A stretch of DNA of 64,000 nt from Rouxiella badensis (lineage in GTDB: Bacteria; Pseudomonadota; Gammaproteobacteria; Enterobacterales; Enterobacteriaceae), in NCBI GenBank assembly GCA_026967495.1, contig CP114060.1, positions 124,001 to 188,000 on the forward strand, written 5' to 3'. Shown one piece after another: positions 26,723-36,572 of this stretch. Position 1 is the stretch's first letter, and every line of letters starts with the position of its first letter. The notes beneath the pieces were generated by a model. The model was not told the DNA's origin. It searched no databases and saw nothing but the letters and a program-made list of their open reading frames with translations. The position numbers and the translations under genes are program-made.

Positions 26723-27915
26723 CCTCTATCTCTTCTCGTGGCAGGCAGTCGATGACGCCGGCGAACTGCACTGCGGTGATAGCCTGTCCTCGGGTTCACA
26801 GGAGGTACTTACCCCACTCGTGGAAAGCGGGCTACAGCCGATCGTCATTAAAAAGTCGCAACGGATAGGTGCGGGTTACTGGAAGAACAAGGAGCGCATC
26901 GCGTTTATCCGGCAACTTGCCACCCTGCTGCAAACAGGACTGCCACTGACGCTGAGCCTAAATCTGCTCGCCGGTGACCATCCTTTGGCAGCCTGGCGCT
27001 GCGTGCTGGAGGAGACGGTAAAAAGGGTCAATGAGGGGCAGCCGATGTCGGCGGTTATGCTGCTGTATCCACAGGTTTTTCCGGCTATTTATCCGCAGAT
27101 TATTGCTATCGGTGAGCTGACTGGTCAGCTCGAAAGCTGCTGCGAACAGCTTGCGGTGCAGCAGGAGCAGGTGGTTTTACTGCAAAAGAGGGTCAAAAAG
27201 GCGCTGCGTTATCCGCTGATTGTCATGGCGATAGCAACCGGTATCACCCTGCTGATGCTGACTATGGTGTTACCGGAGTTCGCCAAGATCTATGCCTCTT
27301 TTGACGCAGAACTACCGGGTTTTACGCAGATGCTGATTACCGCCTCGGAGGCGATTGTGCGCTTTGAAGTCCGCCCTGACGCTGTTGATTGTCTGCGGCG
27401 GCGGACTCTATTTTCATTATTTACATCCGCAGGAGACGTGGCAGCGGCGTGAGCAAGGCTGGCTGCTGCGGCTGCCGCTGGTCAAAAAATTGATCAGTGA
27501 CGGCTGCCTGTGCCAGCTTTTCCAAACGTTGGTGTTGACCCAACACGCAGGGATGACGCTGAGTGCAGGGCTAAGCGCGGCCGAATCAGCCATCAGTAAT
27601 TTACACTATAAGTCCGCCGTGGGAGAGTTGACCCGACAACTGGCGCAGGGTATCCCGCTGCACAAAGCGCTAAGCGCCTCGCCGCGTTTTCCGGCCCTGT
27701 GCCGCCAGTTAGTGAAAATTGGGGAAGAGTCAGGGTCGCTCGATACCCTGCTACAAAAGCTGGCGCACTGGCACGCCGAGCAGGCTAATGAGTTGGCGGA
27801 TAATATGGCGCAGAAAATCGAGCCGCTGATGATGCTGTTTATGGGTATCGTGGTAGGAGGGTTAGTTATTGCGATGTATTTGCCGATATTTAATCTGGGT
27901 GCGGCGATGAACTGA
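26712..27915 (+). CDS. hofC: type IV pilus platform protein PilC-like (HofC), frame broken near 27366-27372
   Basis: Polytopic inner-membrane platform protein of the type IV pilus/type II secretion family. It starts with GTG 26712 inside the end of hofB. First part: IAFIRQLATLLQTGLPLTLSLNLL and MVLPEFAKIYASFDAELPGFTQ. Second part in another frame: LVLTQHAGMTLSAGLSAAESA and VKIGEESGSLDTLLQKLAHWH, ending MYLPIFNLGAAMN. One extra base in GAAGTCC joins them (for example VRF-E-x-ALTLLIVCGGGLYF). The repaired length is 400 residues, equal to E. coli HofC. The error may be a degenerate form of the GAGCYC-site class, but that is unproven. Confidence 0.88.
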
Positions 27916-28018
27916 AAATCTTCATCGTCCGCACCGCCGACCCTGTGACTTAGCGCCGAGCCCTTTCAAGGCGCAGCGCGGGTCTTAGTCCCCTGCCAAC
28001 GGGGGCGTTGCATTCACT

Positions 28019-29060
28019 TTACTGTCCAAACAGACGGTTTTCCTGCTCGGCAACGCGAATGAAGGTTGTGCGTTTGGTCAACTCCTTCAGACGCTCAGCG
28101 CCGACATAGGTGCAGGCAGAACGCAGGCCGCCAAGAATATCGCGCACGGTGTTCTCGACGAGTCCGCGCAGCGGCAGGGTAACCGTTTTACCCTCTGCGG
28201 CGCGATATTGCGCCACGCCTCCCACGTGGCGCTTCATGGCAGACTCTGAGACTCATCCCGTAGAACAGCATAAGTTTCTCGCCGTTTTCCTCCACGACAG
28301 TCCCTTCGCATTCGTCGTGCGCGGCCAGCATTCCGCCCAACATCACGAAGTCTGCCCCGCCGCCGAAAGCTTTCGCAACGTCACCGGGCACGGCGCAGCC
28401 CCCATCGCTGACAATCTGCCCGCCGAGGCCGTGCGCCGCATCGGCGCACTCAATAACGGCCGAAAGCTGCGGATACCCTACCCCGGTTTTAACCCGCGTG
28501 GTGCAGACCGACCCCGGACCGATGCCCACCTTGACGATATCTGCGCCGGAGAGGATAAGCTCCTCCACCATTTCCCCCGTGACCACGTTACCGGCACAGA
28601 TAACCTTGTCGGGACAGGCTTCGCGAACGCGCTGCAGGAACTCGACAAAGTGCTCGGAGTAGCCGTTTGCTACGTCCAGACAGATGAATTTTAGCAGTGG
28701 CGACAGCGACAGGATTTTCAGCGTTTTGGTAAAGTCAGCTTCGGAAGTCCCGGTTGATACCATCACATGGCGCAGAACGGACTCGCTGCTAAGCGTAATG
28801 AACGCCTGCCACTGTTCTACGCTGTAATGCTTGTGAACCGCGGTGAGTAAACCGAATGACGCCAGTGCTTCAGCCATACTAAAGGTACCGACAGTGTCCA
28901 TATTGGCAGCAATAACAGGGGTTCCCGACCAGCTATGGCCAGAATGCTTAAAGGTGAATGTGCGTTCGAGTTCAACTTCTGAACGGCTCTTGAGGGTAGA
29001 GCGCTTTGGACGAATGAGGACGTCTTTAAAACCTAATTTTAAATCTTCTTCAATACGCAT
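28019..29060 (-). CDS. guaC: GMP reductase (one extra base at 28251)
   Basis: NADPH-dependent reductive deamination of GMP to IMP. The TIM-barrel protein has the catalytic-cysteine loop GIGPGSVCTTRVKTGVGYPQ and the phosphate-binding SDGGCAVPGDVAKAFGGGADFVMLGGM. The frame breaks after FYGMS: the gene strand reads GAGTCTCAGAG where GAGCTCAGAG gives [22 protein letters not shown] as in E. coli. The repaired length is 346 residues (347 in E. coli). ATG 29060 gives the family start MRIEEDLKLGFKDVLIRPKRS. It is divergent from coaE. Confidence 0.94.
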
Positions 29061-29308
29061 GGGATTGTCCTGGTTGGGCTTTAAGCCTGTGGCGTAAGCC
29101 GACAAGCACGTAACAGTTTGCACCTTCTCCAGTGGTTTTATCATACTCAGGAATAGCCTCGCGGCAAGGGTTGGTTTTGCATCGCGACTCACAGTTTAGG
29201 GTTTCAATTTAGGATAAAAACCCCTTCGGAGTTGGCTTGCATCTACTGCCGATACCTTTATCATTTAGGGTATCGATATTTTCAAAACAGAATCATCCGA
29301 GCAAAAGC

Positions 29309-29938
29309 ATGAGTTATATTGTGGCCCTCACCGGCGGTATAGGAAGCGGCAAAAGCACGGTTGCCAACGCGTTTGCGCGTCTGGGCATCACGCTGGTTGA
29401 CGCCGATGTTATTGCCCGTCGGGTTGTCGAACCCGAGACGCCAGCCCTGCTTGCTCTGGCTGAACGATTTGGTAAACAAGTTATTCAGGAAAATGGTTCA
29501 CTTAATCGCCCACGTCTGCGCGAAATAATTTTCAGCAATGCAGATGATAAACAATGGGTTAACCAACTCCTCCATCCTATAATACAGGCTGAAACGCAGC
29601 GGCTAATTCAGGCTGCCTCGTCGCCTTACGTGCTTTGGGTCGTTCCCCTACTCGTAGAAAATGGATTACAAGCCCGGGCAAATCGGGTACTTGTGGTCGA
29701 CGTAAGCGAAGAGATTCAGCTTGCACGCACTGTCAGCCGAGACGGCGTAAGCCTCCAGCAGGCAAAAAGTATTATCGCCGCACAGGCTTCCCGCCAGCAG
29801 AGGCTGGCCTGTGCGGATGACATTATTGATAACAACGGTGGTCCCGAGACGATCGAGCCGCGTGTTGCTTCATTACATAGCCGCTATCTGGATTTAGCGG
29901 CTTCAGCGACCCGACAGGATATTGACAAGAATGAGTGA
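29309..29938 (+). CDS. coaE: dephospho-CoA kinase
   Basis: Last step of coenzyme A synthesis: phosphorylation of the 3-prime hydroxyl of dephospho-CoA. The P-loop GGIGSGKST occupies residues 9-17, and LVDADVIARRVVEP, SPYVLWVVPLLVEN and RVLVVDVSEEIQLARTVSRD follow as in E. coli. It has 209 residues. The open frame extends upstream; ATG 29309 gives the canonical N-terminus MSYIVALTGG, although its ribosome site is weak. First gene of coaE-zapD-yacG; its stop overlaps the zapD start by 8 bp. Confidence 0.96.
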   Translation: MSYIVALTGGIGSGKSTVANAFARLGITLVDADVIARRVVEPETPALLALAERFGKQVIQENGSLNRPRLREIIFSNADDKQWVNQLLHPIIQAETQRLIQAASSPYVLWVVPLLVENGLQARANRVLVVDVSEEIQLARTVSRDGVSLQQAKSIIAAQASRQQRLACADDIIDNNGGPETIEPRVASLHSRYLDLAASATRQDIDKNE

Positions 29939-30682
29939 TGTGGTTACTACCGTTCTCTTTGAACATCCTTTAAATGAAAAAATGCGCACCTGGTTGCGCA
30001 TAGAGTTTCTTTTACAACAGTTACACGCCAATCCACAGCTCGGCACAATCGCTCCTGCCCTGACTTTTTCCGCACCGCGTCTGATTTATTAGACGTTCTG
30101 GAACGCGGCGAAGTCCGCACCGAGCTGTTAAAAGAACTCGAACGCCAACAGCAAAAACTGCTGCAATGGGCCGACGTGCCCGGCGTAGACATGGCCCGTA
30201 TTCATGCGTTGCGCGTAGAGCTGAAAAATACCGCTGCAGTGCTGATGAGCGCTCCACGTATCGGTCAGGCGCTGAGAGAAGACCGCCTGATAAACCTGGT
30301 CAAACAGCGTTTGAGTATCCCTGGCGGCTGCTGTAGCTTTGACCTACCCACGCTGCACATCTGGCTGCACCTGCCTCAGGCTCAGCGCGACAAAGATGTA
30401 CAGTATTGGCTGGAAACCCTTGAACCACTGAATCGTGCGCTGACCCGCGTTCTGGACCTGATTCGTCAGTCTGGGCCGTTCAGCAACCTGACCAGCCTCA
30501 ACGGTTTCTTCCAGGACAACGCCGAAGGAGCCGACCTGCTTCGACTGCGCCTTTCTCTGGAACATCAGCTTTATCCTCAGATTTCAGGGCACAAGACGCG
30601 TTATGCCATTCGCTTCCTGCCGTTGGATAGCGAAAAAGGCCAGGTTCCGGCCAGACTTAACTTTGAACTTGCCTGCTGCTAG
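29931..30682 (+). CDS. zapD: cell division protein ZapD (frame broken in a T-run at 30065-30069)
   Basis: FtsZ-bundling Z-ring protein (formerly YacF). The start is ATG 29931, overlapping coaE; residues VLFEHPLNEKMRTWLRIEFLLQQL match E. coli. After about codon 46 a run of five T should be six: adding one T gives LTFFRTASDLLDVLERGEVRTELLKELERQQQKLLQW and joins the second part (LSIPGGCCSFDLPTLHIWLHLP to the end FELACC). The repaired length is about 250 residues (247 in E. coli). The loss of one base in a homopolymer is typical sequencing error. Confidence 0.93.
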
Positions 30683-30691
30683 GAGCTGAAT

Positions 30692-30892
30692 ATGGATAAC
30701 GAGATAACTAAAGTACACTGCCCAACCTGTGGCAAGTCGGTGATTTGGGGCGAGCAAAGCCCGTATCGCCCTTTCTGCTGCAAGCGCTGTCAGCTGATTG
30801 ACCTGGGCGAATGGGCCGATGAAGAAAAACGCATTCCAAGCAAAGGCGAGATTAACGATCTTGACGAGTGGAGCGAAGACGACATCAAATAA
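30692..30892 (+). CDS. yacG: DNA gyrase inhibitor / zinc-binding protein YacG
   Basis: A 66-residue protein with a four-cysteine zinc site (Cys10, Cys13, Cys29, Cys33: HCPTCGKSV and FCCKRCQLIDLGEW). The E. coli homologue binds the C-terminal part of GyrB and inhibits gyrase. It follows zapD after 9 bp, with AGGAG as RBS. The acidic tail EWSEDDIK is conserved. Last gene of coaE-zapD-yacG. Confidence 0.95.
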   Translation: MDNEITKVHCPTCGKSVIWGEQSPYRPFCCKRCQLIDLGEWADEEKRIPSKGEINDLDEWSEDDIK

Positions 30893-30952
30893 ATAGGCTA
30901 AAAGGCCTGATGCCACCCGCTTTAGGATCCGTTAAGCGGTCCGAACGATGAG

Positions 30953-30987
30953 AAAATCCGGAACAGGCCCTGTCTCCGGATTTTTTT
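30953..30987 (+). terminator. intrinsic terminator of coaE-zapD-yacG
   Basis: ATCCGGA (30956-30962) pairs with TCCGGAT (30975-30981), and inside it ACAGG pairs with CCTGT; a run of T follows. It lies about 60 bp after yacG. Confidence 0.9.
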
Positions 30988-31095
30988 GCCAATTGTTCAA
31001 CGCCTCCGAGTCGGTGTTAAGAACCCAAAGGCGGACAGGAAAGCACAGGCTGCTCCGGCATCATCGCCACGCCTCCCTTACGACTATTTTCTGTC

Positions 31096-31497
31096 CTAAA
31101 TCTCACCTTTCTGCAACGCGGTTACCACCTCGGCGTTGGCAGGTGGGAAATCGCTTTCTTTCAGTTCACGCTGAGCGACCCAACGCTTGGGTTGCCCTTC
31201 TTTGCCGTAAGGTTCGCCGGTCCAATGTTGAACCAGGAAGAAGTGCAGATTGACGATACGGTCAGGGAATTTATGCTCCAACGTGCGGACCAGCTCAGGG
31301 GCAGAGGCGTCGATACCGACCTCTTCCTGTAGCTCACGGACTAACGCCTGTTCGGCGGTTTCCCCAGACTCTATCTTGCCGCCCGGAAACTCCCAGAAGC
31401 CCGCCATATGCGAGGAGGCGTCGCGCTGGGTGATAAATATTTCCTTGTCGGCGTTGCGGATGATCCCTACCGCGATATTCACTTTTTTCACAGTCAC
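31096..31497 (-). CDS. mutT: 8-oxo-dGTP diphosphatase MutT
   Basis: Removes mutagenic 8-oxo-dGTP from the nucleotide pool. The 133-residue product (129 in E. coli) has a full Nudix box near residues 40-62 (GKIESGETAEQALVRELQEE then VGI). The start is a GTG at 31497 with GAGG eight bases upstream; a second GTG six bases further in gives the E. coli-like start MKKVNIAVG but has poorer spacing. It lies downstream of secA on the same strand, separated by a hairpin. Confidence 0.94.
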   Translation of the reverse strand: MTVKKVNIAVGIIRNADKEIFITQRDASSHMAGFWEFPGGKIESGETAEQALVRELQEEVGIDASAPELVRTLEHKFPDRIVNLHFFLVQHWTGEPYGKEGQPKRWVAQRELKESDFPPANAEVVTALQKGEI

Positions 31498-31515
31498 TGT
31501 GTTTACCTCAAAAGT

Positions 31516-31549
31516 AAGGGCGGTAATTAGTCAATAATTAACCGCCCTT
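31516..31549 (-). terminator. hairpin between secA and mutT
   Basis: AAGGGCGGT (31516-31524) pairs with ACCGCCCTT (31541-31549), extended by AATTA/TAATT with one bulged base. On the minus strand it is followed by TTACTTTT. It probably ends most secM-secA transcripts before mutT. Confidence 0.7.
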
Positions 31550-31576
31550 CATGTCTTTATTCGTCAGACGAGTAGA

Positions 31577-34293
31577 TTAGTTCTGCAGGCGACCGTGGCA
31601 CTGCTTGTACTTCTTGCCTGAACCGCATGGGCAAGGATCGTTGCGCCCGACTTTACGTTCAGAAGCAACGCTAGATTCGCCGGTGGTAGACAGTTCTTCT
31701 TCGAGAGAGGCGACGTGGCTCAGCTGTTGCTGCTGTGCCAGACGCTCTGCTTCTTCGCGACGATGCTCTTCCATCGCTTCAACTTCTTCCGGCATGCGGA
31801 CCTGAACTTTGCTCAGTACGCTAACCACTTCATATTTCAGTGATTCGAGCATAGAAGCAAACATTGCAAAGGACTCACGCTTGTATTCCTGCTTCGGATC
31901 TTTCTGCGCATAGCCGCGCAGGTGGATCCCCTGACGCAGGTAGTCCATTGCCGCCAGGTGCTCTTTCCACAGGGAGTCGAGCGTTTGCAGCATCACACCC
32001 TTCTCGAAGTTGCGCATCATGTCCACGCCAACCACTTCTTCTTTGCTCGCGTAAGAGTCTTTAGCGACCTGCAGAATACGCTCACGCAGCGTTTCTTCAT
32101 GCAGTTCAGGCTCTTTGTCCAACCACTCCTTGATAGGCATTTCCAGCTCGAAGTCGTTCTTCAGACGCTGTTCCAGACCTTCAACATCCCACATTTCTTC
32201 CAGAGACTGTGGCGGGATAAAGCTGTCGATGGTGCTCTTGAACACGTCTTCACGGATGCTGGCGATGGTTTCGCTCACGTCGGTGACGTCCAGCAGTTCG
32301 TTACGCTGGGTGTAGATAGCGCGACGCTGATCGTTTGCGACGTCATCGTACTCGAGCAGCTGTTTACGGATATCGTAGTTACGGCTTTCGACTTTACGCT
32401 GTGCGTTGGCGATAGCCTTGGTCACCCATGGGTGTTCGATGGCTTCGCCCGGCTTCATACCCAGTTTACGCATCATGCTGGCAACGCGGTCAGAGGCGAA
32501 GATACGCATCAGTTGGTCTTCCATGGACAGGTAGAAGCGGGATGAACCGGCATCACCCTGACGACCGGCACGGCCGCGCAGCTGGTTATCGATACGACGC
32601 GATTCGTGACGCTCGGTACCAATAATGTGCAGCCCCCCGAGGCAAGAACCGCCTCATGGCGTACGTTCCAGGCTTCTTTGATAGCCGCAATCTGCTCTGG
32701 GGTCGCATCTTCACCCAGGTTTTCAATCTCGACCTGCCAGCTACCGCCCAGCACGATATCGGTACCACGACCCGCCATGTTAGTGGCGATGGTTACGCGG
32801 CTCGGCTGACCGGCCTGAGCAACAATCTCTGCCTCTTTGGCGTGGAACTTGGCATTCAGTACGCTGTGCGCGATACCGGCTTTGGTCAGTTCGTGGGATA
32901 CCACTTCAGACTTCTCGATAGATGCGGTACCGACCAGAATTGGCTGGCCTTTGGCGCTGCGCTCTTTGATGTCTTCGATGATGGCACCGATTTTTTCCAT
33001 CTCTGTCATGTAGACCAGGTCAGGCAAATCTTTACGCTGCATTGGACGGTTGGTCGGCACAACGATGGTATCCAGCTTGTAGATGGTGCTGAATTCGAAG
33101 GCTTCGGTGTCCGCTGTACCCGTCATACCGGCCAGCTTCTCGTACAGACGGAAGTAGTTCTGGAAGGTAATGGACGCCAGCGTCTGGTTTTCGTTTTGAA
33201 TATCGACGTTTTCTTTGGCTTCAACGGCCTGATGCAGACCGTCAGACCAGCGACGACCCTGCATGGTACGGCCGGTGTGTTCGTCAACGATGATCACTTC
33301 GCCGTCTTTAACGATGTAGTCAACGTCGCGAGTGAACAGCACGTGGGCACGCAGAGCGGCGGTCACGTGGTGCATCAGCATGATGTTGCCCGGAGAGTAC
33401 AGTGACTCGCCTTCTTCCATGATGCCTTCTTCAGCCAGCAGCTCTTCAATCAGGATCAGGCCACGTTCGGTCAGGTGAACCTGGCGGGCTTTCTCATCCA
33501 CGGAGAAGTGACCTTCACCCTGGAAGGTGTCAGAGTCTTCTTTTTCCTGACGGATCAGTTTTGGAATCAGCTTGTTAACGCGGATATACATCTCGGAGCT
33601 GTCTTCAGCCGGACCGGAAATGATAAGCGGGGTACGTGCTTCATCGATAAGGATGGAGTCAACCTCATCCACCAGCGCGTAGTGCAGCTTGCGCTGAACG
33701 CGTTCTTCAATGCTAAACGCCATGTTGTCACGCAGGTAGTCAAAACCGTATTCGTTGTTAGTACCGTAGGTGATGTCCGCTGCGTAGGCCGCACGCTTGG
33801 CCGGTGCAGGCATATTTGGCAGGTTGATGCCCACGGTCAGGCCGAGGAACTCGAACAGTGGACGGTTGTTTTCGGCGTCACGCTGTGCCAGATAGTCGTT
33901 GACGGTAACAACGTGAACGCCCTTGCCGCTCAGCGCATTTAGGTACGCAGGCAGCGTTGCGGTCAAGGTTTTACCTTCACCGGTACGCATCTCGGCGATA
34001 CAGCGCTCGTTCAGCACCATGCCGCCCAGCAGCTGTACGTCGAAGTGACGCATGCCGAATACGCGCTTACTTGATTCACGCACCACGGCAAAGGCTTCAG
34101 GGATCAGCGTTTCAAGCACTTCGCCCTTCGCCAGACGCGCACGGAATTCGTCGGTCTTGGCGCGCAGCTGCTCGTCTGAAAGTGCCTGAATCTCAGGTTC
34201 CAGACGATTGATTTGGTCAACTACCTTGCGCATACGGCGCAGCGTACGGTCATTACGGCTACCAAAAACTTTGGTCAATAATTTGCTTAACAT
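31577..34293 (-). CDS. secA: preprotein translocase ATPase SecA (frame broken in a C-run at 32633-32638)
   Basis: Motor of the Sec translocon. The gene starts MLSKLLTKVFGSRNDRTLRRM; DEAD-motor motifs MRTGEGKTL and VDEVDSILIDEARTPLIISGP are intact, and the C-terminus has the zinc/SecB-binding CPCGSGKKYKQCHG. The frame breaks after VLASGG: a run of six G on the gene strand should be seven, restoring [30 protein letters not shown]. The repaired length is 905 residues (901 in E. coli). SecA is essential, so the break must be an error. It follows secM on the same strand and is probably controlled by SecM arrest. Confidence 0.95.
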
Positions 34294-34431
34294 GATTCTT
34301 GATTTCTCTTTGAGACCACTCTTGTGGCTACTATTTTTGTTAGTACTTTGGGTCTTGCCCGCACAGTGAACAGGCGTGTGCCATGCCTACTGATGCAACG
34401 AAAAACGGCAAAGATGCTTCAGAAATGACAA

Positions 34432-34965
34432 TCAAACAAGAAGGGAGTAGGGTCCGGCGCGCGTACCCAGAACCTGGGCGAGCCAGAGTCCGGGCTGATG
34501 CCTGGCAGAAGCCGTGAGCAGCAGTTGCTGGGTGTCACGGATGATGACAGGCGGTTTGGCTTCGTGGGTGAGCAGCGAATTTAGAGTTACCAGCAGGGCC
34601 ATCTGCTGAACGTGCAGCGGCTCGGCATCGGCAGAGGCGAGTTCAGGACTGGCAACGCTGTAGGTCACAACCTGAGGCGCTAGTGCAAAAGAAAGGTGAC
34701 GTATGACGGTTCGCAGCGCATGCTGCTGCCAGTAGTCGACGCCGACCGAGGCACGGCGATGCGCCTGAAGCCACGCCAGATTGGTCAGTCCGCGAGTGCC
34801 GATATTTAAACGGTTTAGACTTGAGGAGGTATTGGTTACACTTGCCAGCTCAGTTTGTGAAAGATTCGTCGACACGCCAAGGCTAGCCGCGACCATCCCC
34901 AACAGGAGATGCGGCCAAAAATACCTTCTGCCAAATTGTCGCCAACGATTTAGAATACCAATCAC
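34432..34965 (-). CDS. secM: SecM, secretion monitor / translation-arrest leader of secA
   Basis: A 177-residue exported protein from GTG 34965; residues ILNRWRQFGRRYFWPHLLLGMVAASLG match the long E. coli SecM signal sequence, and VDYWQQHALRTVIRHLSFALAPQ is conserved. In E. coli the ribosome stalls on F-x4-WI-x4-GIRAGP, exposing the secA ribosome site. Here the corresponding end reads HQPGLWLAQVLGTRAGP: Trp161, Gly167, Arg169, Ala170, Gly171 and Pro172 are kept, but Phe is His, the first Ile is Leu and the second Ile is Thr. The tail YSLLV follows. Arrest strength may differ. The start is only 29 bp from the divergent DUF721 gene. Confidence 0.9.
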   Translation of the reverse strand: MIGILNRWRQFGRRYFWPHLLLGMVAASLGVSTNLSQTELASVTNTSSSLNRLNIGTRGLTNLAWLQAHRRASVGVDYWQQHALRTVIRHLSFALAPQVVTYSVASPELASADAEPLHVQQMALLVTLNSLLTHEAKPPVIIRDTQQLLLTASARHQPGLWLAQVLGTRAGPYSLLV

Positions 34966-34994
34966 AAGTTTTACAATCCGCCGGAGGCTCGTCA

Positions 34995-35531
34995 ATGCGT
35001 AACAGCCGCCCACAATTATTAGATATCCTGTTCGATGACGCCACAGCCGCGGGGCAAAGCCCTCTGCGTGCGGTTCAACAACGTGCGGCCGCATTACTCA
35101 AGCTCAATCGCGCTGTCAAAGGTCTGTTACCAACCCAAATGCAACCGTGGTGCCGGGTAGGTAATTATCGCCAGGGTGTTTTGGTGCTAGAGATAGCAAA
35201 TGCCAGCTGGATGATGCGCTTACGTTATGAACAACCGGCGCTTCTCTCTGCACTTCGAGCGCAAATACTACCATCATTGTCTTCAATCGACATCAGGATT
35301 AATCCATCGTTGATGGCTAAATCTGAAAACTTATCGCAGAAAGATGATGCAGATTATCAAAAACAGGGCGTATCTCAGGGTCCCTTACCGCCGGTAAGAC
35401 AACTGAGTAAACAAAGTGCGGATGAGTTGCGATTACTGGCGAGCCGTAGCCCGGAGAAACTTAGAAAGGCATTAGAACGACTGGCTGAAATGGCCGGAGA
35501 GGGTGCCAAAACAACCAGTCGTAATAAGTAA
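34995..35531 (+). CDS. DUF721 (DciA-like) family protein
   Basis: A 178-residue basic protein. The central part LLKLNRAVKGLLPTQMQPWCRV then VGNYRQGVLVLEIANASWMMRLRYEQPALLSALR fits the DUF721/DciA fold (a small KH-like nucleic-acid-binding domain). DciA is the ancestral operator of the replicative helicase in bacteria lacking DnaC. The tail (residues about 105-178) is charged and probably disordered. GGAGG precedes the ATG. It is divergent from secM and ends 12 bp before the convergent lpxC. E. coli K-12 has no gene here. The function in an organism likely to have DnaC is unknown. Confidence 0.83.
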   Translation: MRNSRPQLLDILFDDATAAGQSPLRAVQQRAAALLKLNRAVKGLLPTQMQPWCRVGNYRQGVLVLEIANASWMMRLRYEQPALLSALRAQILPSLSSIDIRINPSLMAKSENLSQKDDADYQKQGVSQGPLPPVRQLSKQSADELRLLASRSPEKLRKALERLAEMAGEGAKTTSRNK

Positions 35532-35543
35532 TATCAGTACCGA

Positions 35544-36462
35544 TTAAGCGAATACTGTAGATGGGGCTTTAAATGCCAATGGCACTTCAGCTTCATCCTG
35601 GAAGGTAACGTATTCCCAGGCTTCCTGCTTAGCCAATACCGCTTGCAATAACTTGTTGTTCAACGCGTGACCCGACTTAAAGGTATTAACTGCACCAATA
35701 ATGTTGTGGCCGCACATGAACAGGTCACCAATACCGTCGAGCATTTTGTGACGAACGAATTCATCTTCAAAACGCAGACCATCTTCGTTAAGCACACGGT
35801 AATCATCAACAACAATCGCGCAATCAAAGCTGCCACCCAGGCACAATCCGCGTGACTGCAAATACTCGATATCACGTACAAATCCGAAGGTTCGGAGCTC
35901 TGCTAATCTGGCGAACAAAAGACTCGGCCGAAAACTCTAACTGGAAACGCTTGGCGTCACCTTCAATAGCCGGGTGGTTGAAGTCGATAGTCCAGTCCAA
36001 TTTGAAACCGTTATAAGGTTTCATTTCAGCCCACTTGTCGCCGTCTTCAACACGCACGGTTTCTTTGATGCGCAAGAATTTCTTGGCACTGTTAAGGAGT
36101 TCGATGCCTGCGTCTAACAACAGATAGACGAAAGGCGCGGCGCTGCCGTCCATAATCGGAATTTCAGGTGCGTCAACTTCGACAATGATGTTGTCGATGC
36201 CAAGACCTGCAAGTGCCGCATTAAGGTGTTCCACCGTGGAAATACGCACGTCATGCTCATTAACCAGGCAAGTACAGAGCATGGTATCACGCACGGATTT
36301 TGCATCTGCCGGAAAATCAACCGGTGGATTCAAGTCAGTGCGACGATAGATGACCCCGGTATTAGCCGGTGCAGGTCGCAAGGTCAAGGTGACTTTCTTA
36401 CCGGTATGTAAACCGACACCCGTCGCCTGAACGATACGTTTTAATGTACGTTGTTTGATCAT
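35544..36462 (-). CDS. lpxC: UDP-3-O-acyl-N-acetylglucosamine deacetylase (one extra base near 35894)
   Basis: Zinc deacetylase, the committed step of lipid A synthesis. Visible are MIKQRTLKRIVQATGVGLHTGKK, the zinc-ligand region STVEHLNAALAGLGIDN, and FVRHKMLDGIGDLFMCGHNIIG plus KSGHALNNKLL. The frame breaks after FVRQISRA: the gene strand reads GAGCTCCGAACC, and one C fewer gives RARTFGFVRDIEYLQ as in E. coli. The repaired length is 305 residues, identical to E. coli. Another +1 break at a GAGCTC site. The gene is essential. Confidence 0.94.
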
Positions 36463-36572
36463 CGTTTTTATCTCGCAATGTTATCCATCCAACCGACCTA
36501 AGGTTACCTTAAGATCGGCGGGACAGTTTAGCACAAAGAGCGGAGATCCCAAAATTCGGACTATTCAGAAAT

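Noticed and set aside
31964..32545. Long plus-strand frame opposite secA
   Set aside because: It is antisense to a conserved essential gene, with no start signal or homology that I recognise.
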